Source: Lichina pygmaea (lineage: Eukaryota > Ascomycota > Lichinomycetes > Lichinales > Lichinaceae). From it: a stretch of 64,000 bases of DNA. Shown here piece after piece: positions 47,525 through 58,800 of this stretch. The notes under the pieces are model-generated. The model worked only from the letters and a program-made list of their open reading frames with translations. It was not told the origin of the DNA and ran no database searches. Location: NCBI GenBank assembly GCA_963422465.1, contig OY730169.1, positions 806,001-870,000 of the forward strand, given 5' to 3'. The position numbers and the translations under genes are program-made. The stretch's first letter is position 1, and each line of letters starts with the position of its first letter.

Positions 47525-50500
47525 GTCTTGACGCAGGGTGCATTACATGGTGGGACTGTCGAGACAATCTCACCTGTCTTGACGTCAAGACTGTCAAGAC
47601 AATCTCAATCATCTCGACAGGCTAGCACTATATAGTCCAGCGATAGTTCTCTTATAGAACAATCGTCTTCAACTCATGTTGTGATCCAGACAACTAGATC
47701 TACTTCAATACAATCCTTTGTACGAAGCCATTGATCAGGTGTCACCACCACCATGTTCCACCAAACCCCTTCGCACTCCTTGACACTCCTCTCCTGCGAG
47801 AACCAACCCGCCTTCCACCTCTCGCCCTAATCCTATACTCGGATAGGACAGTACGGTACAGACCGCAACACTTTGAAGACCCTCAAGGATGAGTACCTCA
47901 GAAGCAACCAACCCCAACTTCCCAGATGGAAAGATTAGCATCGCCAAGCCAGACCTGTTCTACAGCGAAAGAAACAAGGTTGATGACTGGCTCATGCAAC
48001 TCCAAGTCTACTTTCAATTCCAACCAGAGACAAAGCTGCCTAAGGAAAAGTGGCCCCTCTTTGCAACCACTTACATGAGAGGCAATGCTTATCGATGGAT
48101 CAAACCCTACGTCAACAAACACCTCTCAGGGAACAGAGACCACGACAGCACAACAGAATGGATGACAAAATAGACACGATTCAAGGATGAGATCAAAAGG
48201 ATCCTTGGACCATCTAACAAAGATAAAGTGGCTATACGAATGATCCAGCACATCAAACAACAACGCTCAGCCGCAGAGTACACCACGCAGTTCAAACAAT
48301 ACTCAGTACTGACTGACTGGGACAACAACACCCTGATGGTCATGTACTGACGTGGACTCAAGGAAAACGTGAAGGATGAAATCACCTTCGACGGACGAGC
48401 AGTCGACACACTGGACGAACTCATCGCACAAGCAATATGTCAAGCATTGATCAACAACATCATCAGAGCACACCTGGACCAAACAGCTATCACCTACCTG
48501 GACGACATTCTTGTCTACTCGAACACGCAACAAGAACATACCAAACATGTGAAGGATGTTCTATGATGCCTACAAGAGGCAGGGCTCAAGCTCAACCCAA
48601 AGAAATGCGAGTTCAACAAACCGGAAGTTGAATTCCTCAGATACATCATAGGGATCAAAGGGATCAAGATTGACTCTGAGAAAATCAAAGTGATTCAGCA
48701 ATGGCCAACACCGACATCAGTTAAGGAAGTACAAGCCTTCCTAGGATTTGCCAACTTCAACTGACAGTTCATCAAGAACTACTCACAGATGGCAACACCA
48801 CTGACAGAACTCACAAAGAAGGACGTGGAGTACCGGTGGACGGAGAGACAACAAAAAGCATTCCAACAGCTCAAGGACACTTGCGCCAAGGAACCAGTTC
48901 TCCTCAACTTCAAGACAGGCCAACCGACACAAATTGAGACGGACGCTTCAGATCAGGCAGTGGGAGCATGTCTATACCAACAGGCAGACGGCAAGTGGCA
49001 CCCAGTTGCCTACTACTCACGAAAAATGACACAAGTGGAACGAAACTATAATATCCACGATAAAGAGCTACTGGCAGTCGTCAACACACTCAAACACTGG
49101 AGAGTGTACGCGGAAAGCAGTTCTGAACTCACCATTCTCACAGACCACAAGAATCTGACAACGTTCACGACAACCAAGAAGCTGAACAGACGGCAAGTCA
49201 GATGGGCTGAACTCCTAGGGCAACACAAGTTCAAGATCTTGTACACCCCTGGACGAGACAATGGGAGAGCAGACGCACTAAGCTGACGAAAAGACCACAT
49301 GGAAGATGATGAACACCAAGGAACAATCTTACAGCAGGACCAGCAAGGAAACCTGGTGCCTCAACCACAGATCAACGAGCTCACAGCAGAAGACACTGAA
49401 GAACTAATAAGGAACTACCATGATAACCCAGCACACAGTCACCCAGGAATCTCCAAGACCACAGACCTTATCCAACAGGCAGGGAACAATGTCATTAACC
49501 TCCGACAACATGTCACAAACTACATCAGCAAGTGTCTACTATGCCAGAAAAACAAACATGGAAGACATAAGCCATACAGAGAAGGACACCCGAACACGAT
49601 ACCGAAAGGCCTGTGGGAAGACGTGTCAATGGACTTCATCACAAAGCTACCCAAGTCCAAAGACCCAGTCACAGGAATCACCTACGACTTGATTATGGTG
49701 ATAGTGGACAGATTCACAAAATATCTAATAGTGGTACCATTCAAGAAGACCCACACAGCAGAACAGTTGGGACACCTCTTACTGGACAGATTGGTCAGAG
49801 ACCACGGAGTTCCGATCATGATCATTACAGACAGAGATAAACTCTTCACATCCAACTACTGGAAGACAATCAGTGCAGCCATGGGAACAAAACCCAAAAT
49901 GTCTACGGCCTATCATCCACGAACTGACAGCCAGACAGAGTGAGCGAACCAAGTCCTGGAGACTTACTTACGGCATTACATCAACAAGACCCACAGCAAT
50001 TAGGCACAGTTATTACTGGTGGCACAGCTGGCAATCAACCAGCACAGATCAGACTCAACAAAGGAATCGCTATTTTTTGCCAATTTTGGACAACATGCGA
50101 ACATCAGGATGCCAAGCAGAGCTTCACCAAACACAGAGAAAGCACTCCAACACGACAAGCTCCTACGACAAACGCACACGATGATGAGGCACTACCTTCA
50201 AGAGACCTCAGAAAGAATGCAACGTCAAATGGACAAGAAATTGAAAATGGCACCTCAGCTAAAGAAGGGGGATAAAGTCTACCTCCTCACAAGAAATTGG
50301 AAAACAAAGAAACTAAGAACAAAGAAACTGGACCATGTCAAGGTCAGACCATTTTCAGTTGAAGAAAAAGCCGGACCAGTCAACATCAGACTGCGACTAC
50401 TGAGAGATGCTCGGGTACACCCAAACTTTCACATCTCAATGATCGAATTAGCCGACCAGAGCACACCCTTGCAGGAAACATTTCATTACCAACCAGAGGA

Positions 50501-50793
50501 AGAACAGGAATTCAAGGCTGAACAGATCCTGAAGAGAAAAGGTCAGCGATACCTTGTCAAGTGGAAAGACTACCCAGACTCGGAAAATACCTGGGAGCCA
50601 CTCAGGAACCTCGCAAACTGCCAGCTCCTCCTGCAGCAGTTCCAGCAGGAGCAGGACTGAACAGCTCGGCCTGCAGCGCGGACGCATCAATAACTGTCAC
50701 CGACAAGTCTTCACCATCTGCCTCCATTTCAGCAACAAGGCACTGGAGCTTCTTCTTTGCTTGACCCTCAGCACCCTCAAGAACCTTTCACTT

Positions 50794-51102
50794 TCAGGAC
50801 ACACAAGCCTGCAGCTTGGCAAGCTGCTCGACAAGAGCATCCCGCTTGGCCTCATCAACAGCCAAATCCTTGCGAAGGTTATCCTGAGTCATGTTCAGCA
50901 ACTCCCAAGAAAGTGACACACAGGACTTTCCCTGGCGAGTGCACTCAGCGCACTTCAACTTATCGTTGTCGTCAGACATTCGGAAGCAGGGCTTGTGGTT
51001 CAAAACACAGAAGTCACACGGAGCAAGCGACACAAAGTTATGATCACGGATCTGGGCTGCCAGTTGGTTTCGGTAAGCAGAGGCACGTGATTTTGCAGAC
51101 AT
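50794..51102 (-). CDS. Antisense ORF in E3 with a Zn2Cys6-type cysteine pattern
   Basis: Opposite to the E3 coding strand, between the chromodomain and the right LTR, a frame from MSAKSRASAYRNQL (51102) encodes about 102 aa. Its cysteines run PCDFCVLNHKPCF, then KCAECTRQGKSC: spacing C-x2-C-x6-C-x11-C-x2-C-x6-C, which fits the fungal Zn(II)2Cys6 binuclear-cluster consensus. A helical C terminus (DLAVDEAKRDALVEQLAKLQ) could be a coiled coil. The frame is also open upstream into the LTR to 51186. I recall similar antisense frames in fungal LTR elements without a described function. It belongs to the element, not the host. Confidence 0.6.
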   Translation of the reverse strand: MSAKSRASAYRNQLAAQIRDHNFVSLAPCDFCVLNHKPCFRMSDDNDKLKCAECTRQGKSCVSLSWELLNMTQDNLRKDLAVDEAKRDALVEQLAKLQACVS

Positions 51103-51273
51103 ACTCAAGAATTCATCAGGATGATGAATGAAGGAGAGGAGGGTAGTGTTACGACCCAGGGATGGGAGCCACTCATTTATAGGCAATCAGGCCACGGGCC
51201 AGGCAAGAGGACACCATGGAAGTCAAGTGACCAACCAACAAGGGGTCACGTGACTGTCAAGACACACACGGGA

Positions 51274-51399
51274 GTCTTGACGCATGATGCATGAAACATC
51301 GAGACAATCTCACCAGTCTTGACGCATGATGCATGAAGCATCAAGACAATCTCACCAGTCTCGACACATGATGCATGAAGCATCAAGACAATCTCACCA
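51274..51399. repeat. Three 42-bp palindromic tandem units in the right E3 LTR
   Basis: This is the counterpart of the array at 47399-47524, with a few substitutions. Confidence 0.85.
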
Positions 51400-51910
51400 G
51401 TCTTGACGCAGGGTGCATAACATAGTGGGACTGTCAAGACAATCTCACCTGTCTCGACGTCGAGACTGTCAAGACAATCTTGATCGTCTCGACAGGCCAG
51501 CACTATATAGTCCGGCGATAGTTCCCTTATGGAACAATCGTCTTCAACTCATGTTGTGATCCAGACAACTAGATCTACTTCAATACAATCCTTTGTACGA
51601 AGCTATTGATCAGGTGTCACCACCACCACGTTCCACCAAACCCCTTCGCACTCCTTGACACTCCTCTCCTGCGAGAACCAACCCGCCTTCCGCCTCTCGC
51701 CCTAATCCTATACTCGGATAGGACAGTACGGTACAGACCGCAACAGAAGGAAGAAAAAGAGAAAAGAAGAGAAGAAGCTGGGGAAGCAGGAGAAGTTCTT
51801 ATAGGCAGGTGATCAGGCAACAGCGGAGCAAACAGGCAACAGTGCAGATAGAACTTCCCGGCAAGGTGTGTGACTTGTGCCAGATATGCAACAGGGCCAG
51901 AACTGTGACA

Positions 51911-52672
51911 TTGGTTTTCCCACTCTTTAACAAAGAGTTTCTGTAGTTCTTTCTTTAAACTAGCCTGGTTAGTAGTTATTTAGTTTAACCAAGTGAACTT
52001 CCAGTAGGGAGAGATAGTTGAGAATCTCTTTAATAGTATCTTCAGAGAAGAGGTATAGTGGGTGATATTAGAAAAAATATTGTCCAGAAGTGATTTCAGA
52101 GAGGAGGTTTGAATAGAAAAGAGGAAACAGACTGTGCAAAATTTGAAATAGAGATCTAGAGGTAAAAGAAAAGGCTCACTCTCTAATAAGAAAGATGGAG
52201 TGGCTTTGAAGGCATCTCCAATAAGTCTCAGATATTTGTTCTGGAATATGATAAGAGGAAATATTAGAAGATTTTCTTAGAGGATTGAACCAGATCCCCA
52301 CTGTATAACTCAGTAAGGATCTGAGTATTGCAGTATACACAAGACATGATGTGAGGACTTGGCAACTCCAAGTAGAATAAGAAGTTCTGGAGAGAGAGGA
52401 GAGTGCTTTCTGAGCTTTTTGAAGGATAATTCTCTGGTGCTTATGTCAGTGGAGTTTTGCATCCAGGTACACTCCTAATACTCACACTTCTTCTTTTAGT
52501 CTTAGAATCACATTCCCCAGTCTGAGCTTAAGCTGAAGATTGTCTGATCTTCTTCTGGAAAAATGAAGTATTTTATATTTCTCAGAAGAGAAAACTATTC
52601 CATGTCTTGCAGTCTATGATAGACATTTGAGGTGTGTGTTCTTCAACTTCAGAAGGTTGCTTTTTAGCCACA
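51911..52672 (-). mobile_element. LINE-2b: reverse-transcriptase part of a LINE ORF2
   Basis: On the minus strand it matches the LINE at 56115-59504 from LKSNLLKLKNTHLKCLS (52.67 kb) to LQKLF..EWENQ, where E2 begins. It carries stops and frame changes (for example a TAG in place of the Trp codon in the SWAA segment). Its 3' continuation is LINE-2a at 40248. The 5' truncation point is at about 52670. Confidence 0.75.
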
Positions 52673-53820
52673 GTTGTACTATGCCAGAACATAGCGCAGA
52701 GTTCCAACCCCCCTGCAGAGTCTCTGCTACACTTCCCCACAGTTCTGAGGCCTGTTGCACTCTGCCATGCACACTCACCTCTAGATACTGCTTCGGAGTG
52801 CTGGGTACCCAGCCTGGAGCCCACACTCCAACTGTAGTTTGCACCTTGAGCTTGTAGTTTGCAGCCCAAGCCTGCACTCTGTACAAACCAGCATGCACAT
52901 CCATCCTCTTGGGCTATATAGACAGTCTTGTAGTAGGCCCAGACCCTACATCTGTCACTGCCATTATATACCACACCTTGCAGCTCTTGCTGTTTCACAT
53001 TACCTCTGCAGATCTCTTATACAGAGGCTGACCATGCCTCACAGGTCTTACAGACCCTGCAGGCCTTGCCAGCATCTGCAGGACCAACTTTCCAGTCCAC
53101 TAACCAAGTAGGGAGGAGTCTCTATCTGCCCACTGTCACCTGTGGGGCTCTGGTTGTGTGTGGTGACCTACTGGAGAGTCTCCAGTACTGGAGAGTCTCT
53201 GGTGCCCCAGCCCCAGTCTGCAGGTGGTCTGAAAAGAATCTGTGGCAAGACCTTAGGCAAAACCATCAAGCCAGCACTTTGACTATCACACAGCTCTTGG
53301 GTACTGGAGTGGCAGAAACTCTTCACACCACCTGCTTACCTTCTTGAACACACAGTCCCTATTTGATTAACAATACTATGGTGCAGATATCACTTCTCTC
53401 CTAGAACAAGATCCTTGACACATTAGCTGCTGGAGACTCTGCTAGAAAGGGGGTGTGTGATAAGAACTCCTCTCAACTACTCCAGAGGTGTCCTGTCAGA
53501 TGCCTAGACTTCACATCCACTAGCTGCAGGGCTGGCTTCAGACTGTAGTGTACACAGTAGACATCTGTCAGGTGGTTTTCATCTTCCAGTTTTGGTCGCA
53601 GTTCTCTGTTCTGCTGACACTGCTTCACAGGAGTGTCCAGGGTGCCTGTGTGATGCCTCCAGTGGCTTGTCACTCTGCTAGCACCAGCAGCTTGACTGGT
53701 GACTCAATTAGCTATTGGTGCAACAACAGCAAGCAGCTTGGGAGACTGCCTGCCATCACTACCCCGAGGTTCCCAGCCTGCACCACATGGAGGTTTGAGT
53801 TGTCACAGGCCCCACCCCTG
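52673..53820. other. Unassigned sequence within the transposon nest
   Basis: About 1.15 kb between two LINE pieces. CpG-poor, with short open frames on both strands, and no similarity that I recognise. It forms the left half of the target into which the LINE at 53833-55581 inserted, so it is probably older transposon DNA. Confidence 0.5.
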
Positions 53821-53832
53821 ATATACTGCATG

Positions 53833-55581
53833 TTTTTTTTATTTGTTTTTATTTGATTCTTACACTGATAGTAGCTTTACAGCCATGCAGATCTTCTAGC
53901 TAGTAGTGAACTCCTTCAGAAAACCTTTAAAGAAATAAAAACTGAAGGCAGGGTGTGACTAGAGGATGTAACAAAAAAGATCTTGAAGTGTCTGGTTGGA
54001 GAAAAAAGATCTAGGTATTAGATTGGGAATAGTGGAGTTTGAAAGCCAGGTTAAACTGGTTTAGTCTTTTCAAAGACATAAACCAGTACAGAAACTTCTG
54101 TAGGAGCTCTGGGTTTGAAATAATAGTGGTGAAGTCTTGGGGATTAAAAGAAGCTTGTTGTCTTTGTCTTGAATAGAGAGAACATGAAGAAGTGATGTGT
54201 TTTGCAGTTTCCTCTGCTTGGCCACACATGCATAAAGAGGTAGCAAAATCAGGAACTCCAGCTTTGAATAGAAACCTTGCCAGACCAATTCTCCCAGTTC
54301 TGATTTGTAGTAGCAGACTTGCCTCAGCTTTCTGTGGCTTTTTGTAGAGCTCCAGATTATCTCTGTGTGGCTTTGGGCAGAAAGTCTGCCAACCTGGGTG
54401 GCTTCTTCTTTCCTTCTCTTCCTATTGGTTTTCTCACTTTTTAGTAAAAAGCTTTTGTAGTTCTTTTTTTGAACTAGCCTGGTTAGTGGTTATTTGACTT
54501 AACCAAGTGAATTTCCAATTTGGAGAGATAGTTGATGATTCCTTTAAAGGTTTCCTCAGTGAAGAAGTATAAGAAGAAATAGTAGAAGAGGTACTGTCAA
54601 GAAAAGTTTTCAGAGAGGAGGTTTGGATGGAAGAGAGAAAACAGGCTGTGTGGAATTTGAAATAAAGATCTAGAGGTAAAAGAAAAAGCTCACTCTCTAA
54701 TAGAAAAAAGAGACTGGCTTTGAAAGCACCTCCAATAAGTCTTAGACATCTGTTTTGGAATGAAACAAGAGAAGAGATATTAGAAGATTTTCTTAGAGGG
54801 TTGAACCAGATCCCCACTGCATAGCTCAGAAGAGATCTGAGTATAGCAGTGTACACAAGACATGATGTGAGAACTGGGAAGCCCCAAGTTGAGTAGGAAG
54901 TTCTAGAGAGAGAGGAAAGTGCTTTCTGTGCTTTTTGAAGAATAATCCTCTGGTGTTTGTGCCAGTGGAGCTTTGCATCTAGGTACACTCCAAGTACTCG
55001 CACTTCTTCTTTTGGTTTGAGAATCACATTCCCCAGTCTGAGCTTGAGCTGAAGATTGTCTGATCTTCTTCTGGAAAAATGAAGTATTTCATATTTCTTG
55101 GGAGAGAAGACCATCCCATGTCTTGCAGCCCAGGACAGACATTTGAGATGTGTGTTCTTCAACTTCAGAAGGTTGCTTTTCAGAGAGTGACCAAAAGCAA
55201 GCAGATTGGTATCATCTGCAAATCCCAGAGCAGAAACACCAGAAGAGGGAGTATGCACTGTTTCATGCAGTTCAGAAATATAAAATAGAAAAAGAATAGA
55301 GAATAGAGAAGAATCTTGGGGAACTCCACAGTGAATAGAAATAGGGAAAGACTCAGAGTCATCAAAAACAAGAGTGGTAGAGTGCTTGGTGCAGAAACTG
55401 TAGATCCAAGAAGTTAGCCAGGAAGAGATACTTTTTCTTTCTAGAATTTGCTGTAGAATCTCAGGTAGAACTCTGTCATAGGCTTCTGCGATATCCAGAG
55501 AGAGAAGAGATACAACCATGCCTGCCTTCCAGACTTTCTCCATTTGGGAGGTCAGGAGGAAAAGTGCTGACTCTGTTGATT
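53833..55581 (-). mobile_element. LINE-4: 5'-truncated LINE with 12-bp target duplication
   Basis: Flanked by ATATACTGCATG at 53821-53832 and 55582-55593. The A-rich tail lies at 53833-53855 (minus strand). Coding runs from within the reverse transcriptase (MEKVWKAGMVVSLLSLDIAE at 55543, then FADDTNLLAFGHS) to LQKLFTKK at 54434, after which a stop interrupts it; the C-terminal knuckle CGQAEETAKHITSSC and the end FKLHYSQSN follow to 54011. The 5' end lacks the endonuclease domain. It is very close to the LINE at 56115-59504. Confidence 0.88.
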
Positions 55582-55806
55582 ATATACTGCATGTAGTGGT
55601 GGGAGACTTTAACCTACACCACCTATTGTGGGGAGGCCACTGATACCTCACACAACACATGGTGGTGGACAGATTTCTTGACATAGCTGCAGAAACAGAT
55701 CTTCACCCCACCCTACCCCTGGGCACTATCACATGGAGAGCACACTACCTGGAGAGTACAATTAACCTCATCTTTGTGTCTACAGCACTCACTGTCAGGT
55801 GCTAGT
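55582..55806 (+). mobile_element. Older LINE relic: endonuclease-domain fragment
   Basis: The plus strand reads VVVGDFNLHH, DLHPTLPLGTITWRAHYLES and INLIFVSTALTV, the second half of an AP-endonuclease domain, with an internal stop after WGGH. It is the right half of the target of LINE-4 and the left half of the target of the miniature LTR element that starts at 55807. Confidence 0.7.
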
Positions 55807-58800
55807 TGCCTGACCAGGCAGTTAGTTATAGTCGCCTCTGACTAAGCAGGCAGGTGCAGCCACACTTATCTATCACTAGTATAGAGATGTTGGGCACTAA
55901 GCCCAGACATAGTAGTCTTTTGGCTCAGTTCCACTTTAGCCTACTCTGTACAGCACTGTGTGACAGTATGTCTGGGCTTAGTCAGTACTCCACTCCTTGA
56001 GCAATGTAGACTGGCTGATAGTTCAGTCACAAGTTTGACTTGGTCTAGTGCATAGTGTTGACAAGGTTTTCATACATCTTCAGGTTTGATACCCAGAAAG
56101 TATGGAAGTACATATGTGCAAAAAAGCCAATCAGTCCAAGAGCTACTGCTAGCAACCTCAGCTCTCCAAGAGGTGGACATTATTGCACTTCAAGAGCCCT
56201 GGAAAAACCCTCACCTAGAAACAAGCACCTCAACTGTTTTCTCTTCCTTTCTTCCTCTCTACTGTTCAGAGATTGGCAGAACACTTTTTCTTATTAATAA
56301 AAATCTGAAACTCTCTTCTCTTCATCCTACCTTCTGGAATAAAGACTTTGTTTCTCTTGAAATCTACTTGGAAAACTCTCCTACTTCTCTTTGGGTACAT
56401 AATCTCTACTTCACCCCATCAAGTCAAGAAAACTACACAGAGGCATCAGAAGCTCTTCTCTGTTTACTCCAAAATGCTTTACAAGAACAAGGACAACATA
56501 TTCTTCTCACAGACTCAAATCTTCACCACCCAGACTGGTCAAAGAAAAGAAGACTGTACTCTGAGACTGCAAACAAGTTTCAAGACCTAATGAAAGATTT
56601 AAATCTGGATTTAGCTATTGCACCTTTCACCCCTACCAGAGCAAGATCTCTTTCTGAAAAACCATGTTCTACTATTGATCTGTCTTTTATTTCTTCTTCT
56701 CTTTCTAACTCTCTGATTTTCTCTAAAGTGGCTCTTCAGTTCTTTCATGGGTCTGACCACAGACCTGTACTAACCTGCCTGGACCTGGATCCTCCAAGGA
56801 AAATCTGGAAACCAGAAAGAAACTGGAGAACACTGGACTCAAACCTTGCAAGAGTAGAGTGTGAGAAGCTACACCTGCCCTTCCACTTCCAAGACAAATA
56901 TGAAGTGGATGAGTACTTGGAGTATCTTGACAACTTTCTCCAAGAAATAGCAAGCAAATCCACACAGCTCCAGAAGCAATCTGGCCACTCAGTTCCCTGG
57001 TGGAATCAAGAGATCCAAAACAAGGTTAAAGAGGAAAGAAGAGTAAGAAGAAAAGTACAAAAAAGGCAAGCAAGTCAAGAGGAACTTGAGCAAGCAACTA
57101 AGCTCAAGAAAAAGGCAGTCAGAGATGGAAAACAGAACACTTTCAGACACCAAATCCATGAGCTGGCCAGCTCTTCAAACTTCTGGAAGCTTGCAAAGTG
57201 GGGAAAGTCCAAAGCCAACAAGACTCCTGATCTTCCTCTGGTTCCTGACCTGGAAACACAAGAAGGAATAGCCAAAACCTTTGAGGAAAAGACTAAAGCC
57301 TTCTCACAGCAGTTCTTTCCAAAAGCTCTAGTTCCAGAACCAGGCTCAGAAAGCTCCCAGACTATCTCTGAGATACAGCTCTCCCAGGAGGTAACATGTG
57401 AAGAAGTGGAGCAAATTCTGGCCAAGAAGAAACCTTTCACAGCAGGAGGGAGAGATAAGCTGCCAAATGGATTTCTGAGAGCTCTGGGGCCTAGGTTCTG
57501 CCAAGCTCTAGCTATTCTGACTTCAACATGCTGGAAACTAGAGTACTTCCCTGAAAGATTTAAGAGTGCAAAAACAGTCTGCTTGAGGAAACCTGGCAAG
57601 GGAACCTACAATCAAGCTAAAGCCTGGCGCTCTATAGGTCTGCTAAACACAACAGGCAAGCTGATGGAAGCTATTGCTGCAGCCAGACTAAGCAAGATAG
57701 CAGAAGAAGCTGGACTATTGCCAGATATCCAGATGGGCTTTAGGAAAGGAAGATCCACAGAAGCAGCACTTTTCCTTCTAACCTCCCAAGTGGAAAAGTC
57801 TGGAAGGAAGGCATGGTTGCATCCCTATTCTCACTGGATATCTCAGGAGCCTATGACAGAGTTCTCCCCAAGATACTACAGCAAATTCTGAAAAGAAAAG
57901 GAATACCTGCCTGGCTAGCTTCCTGGATCTACTCCTTCTGTGATAAGCGCTCTACCACTCTTGTCTTTGATGATTCTGAGTCTTGTTCAATTCCTATTCA
58001 TTGTGGAGTTTCTCAAGGTTCTCCATTATCCCCTATTCTTTTTCTATTCTACATTTCTGAATTGCATGAGACTGTGCATACTCTCTCTTCTGGTGTATCT
58101 GCCCTGGGGTTTGCAGATGATACAAATCTGCTTGCTTTTGGTCACTCCTTGAAAAGTAACCTTCTGAAGTTAAAGAACACACACCTCAAATGTCTATCAT
58201 GGGCTGCAAGACATGGAATAGTCTTCTCTCCTGAGAAATATGAAATACTTCATTTTTCCAGAAGAAGATCAGACAATCTTCAGCTCAAGCTCAGACTGGG
58301 GAATGTGATTCTCAAACCAAAAGAAGAAGTGCGAGTACTTGGAGTGTACCTAGATGCAAAGCTCCACTGGCACAAACACCAGAGGATTATTCTTCAAAAA
58401 GCACAGAAAGCACTCTCTTCTCTTTCTAGAACTTCCTATTCTACTTGGGGCTTTCCAGTTCACACATCACGTCTGGTGTACACTGCTATACTGAGATCTC
58501 TACTGAGCTATGCAGTGGGGATCTGGTTTAACCCTCTAAGAAAATCCTCCAATATCTCTTCTCTTGTTTCATTTCAAAACAGATACCTAAGACTTATTGG
58601 GGGTGCCTTCAAAGCCACTCCTTCTTTTCTATTAGAGAGTGAGCTTTTTCTTCTACCTCTAGACCTCTACTTTAAATTTCGCACTGCCTGTTTTCTTTCT
58701 TCTATTCAAAACTTCCCTCTCAAATACTTTCTTGACAGTATCTTTTCCACTATTTCCAGCTATGCCTCTCTCTTGAAGAAACCTTTAAAGGAATCCTCAA

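Larger units (their letters stand above)
47272..51745 (+). mobile_element. Chromodomain LTR retrotransposon E3 nested in the E2 LTR (broken)
   Basis: LTRs of 599 bp at 47272-47870 and 51147-51745 begin TGTTAC and end CAACA; the element is flanked by GAAGG on both sides (47267-47271, 51746-51750). A gag-like part (about 47.9-48.4 kb), part of the reverse transcriptase with YLDDILVYS (about 48.5 kb), RNase H (about 48.8-49.3 kb), integrase (about 49.4-50.0 kb) and a chromodomain (YLVKWKDYPDSENTWEP, about 50.55 kb) are recognisable. It is broken, with several breaks, and shorter than complete elements of its type. The LTRs are very similar, so insertion is young and postdates E2. Confidence 0.9.
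42108..51910 (-). mobile_element. Ty3-type LTR retrotransposon E2 (broken), same family as E1
   Basis: On the minus strand, the 3' LTR is 42108-42381 (274 bp); the 5' LTR is split by element E3 into 47158-47271 and 51746-51910, which add up to 274 bp once the 5-bp duplication is counted once. Without E3 the element is 5324 bp, the same as E1. Integrase (about 42.6-43.6 kb), RNase H and reverse transcriptase (about 43.8-45.5 kb) and gag (about 46.3-47.1 kb) are visible. It is broken in several places. Outer flanks are ATGTG at 42103-42107 and TTGGT at 51911-51915, the complements of the E1 flanks. Confidence 0.9.

Noticed and set aside
51606-51820. Overlapping short frames at the right E3 LTR end
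   Set aside because: They span LTR boundaries and simple AGAAG tracts, not a gene.
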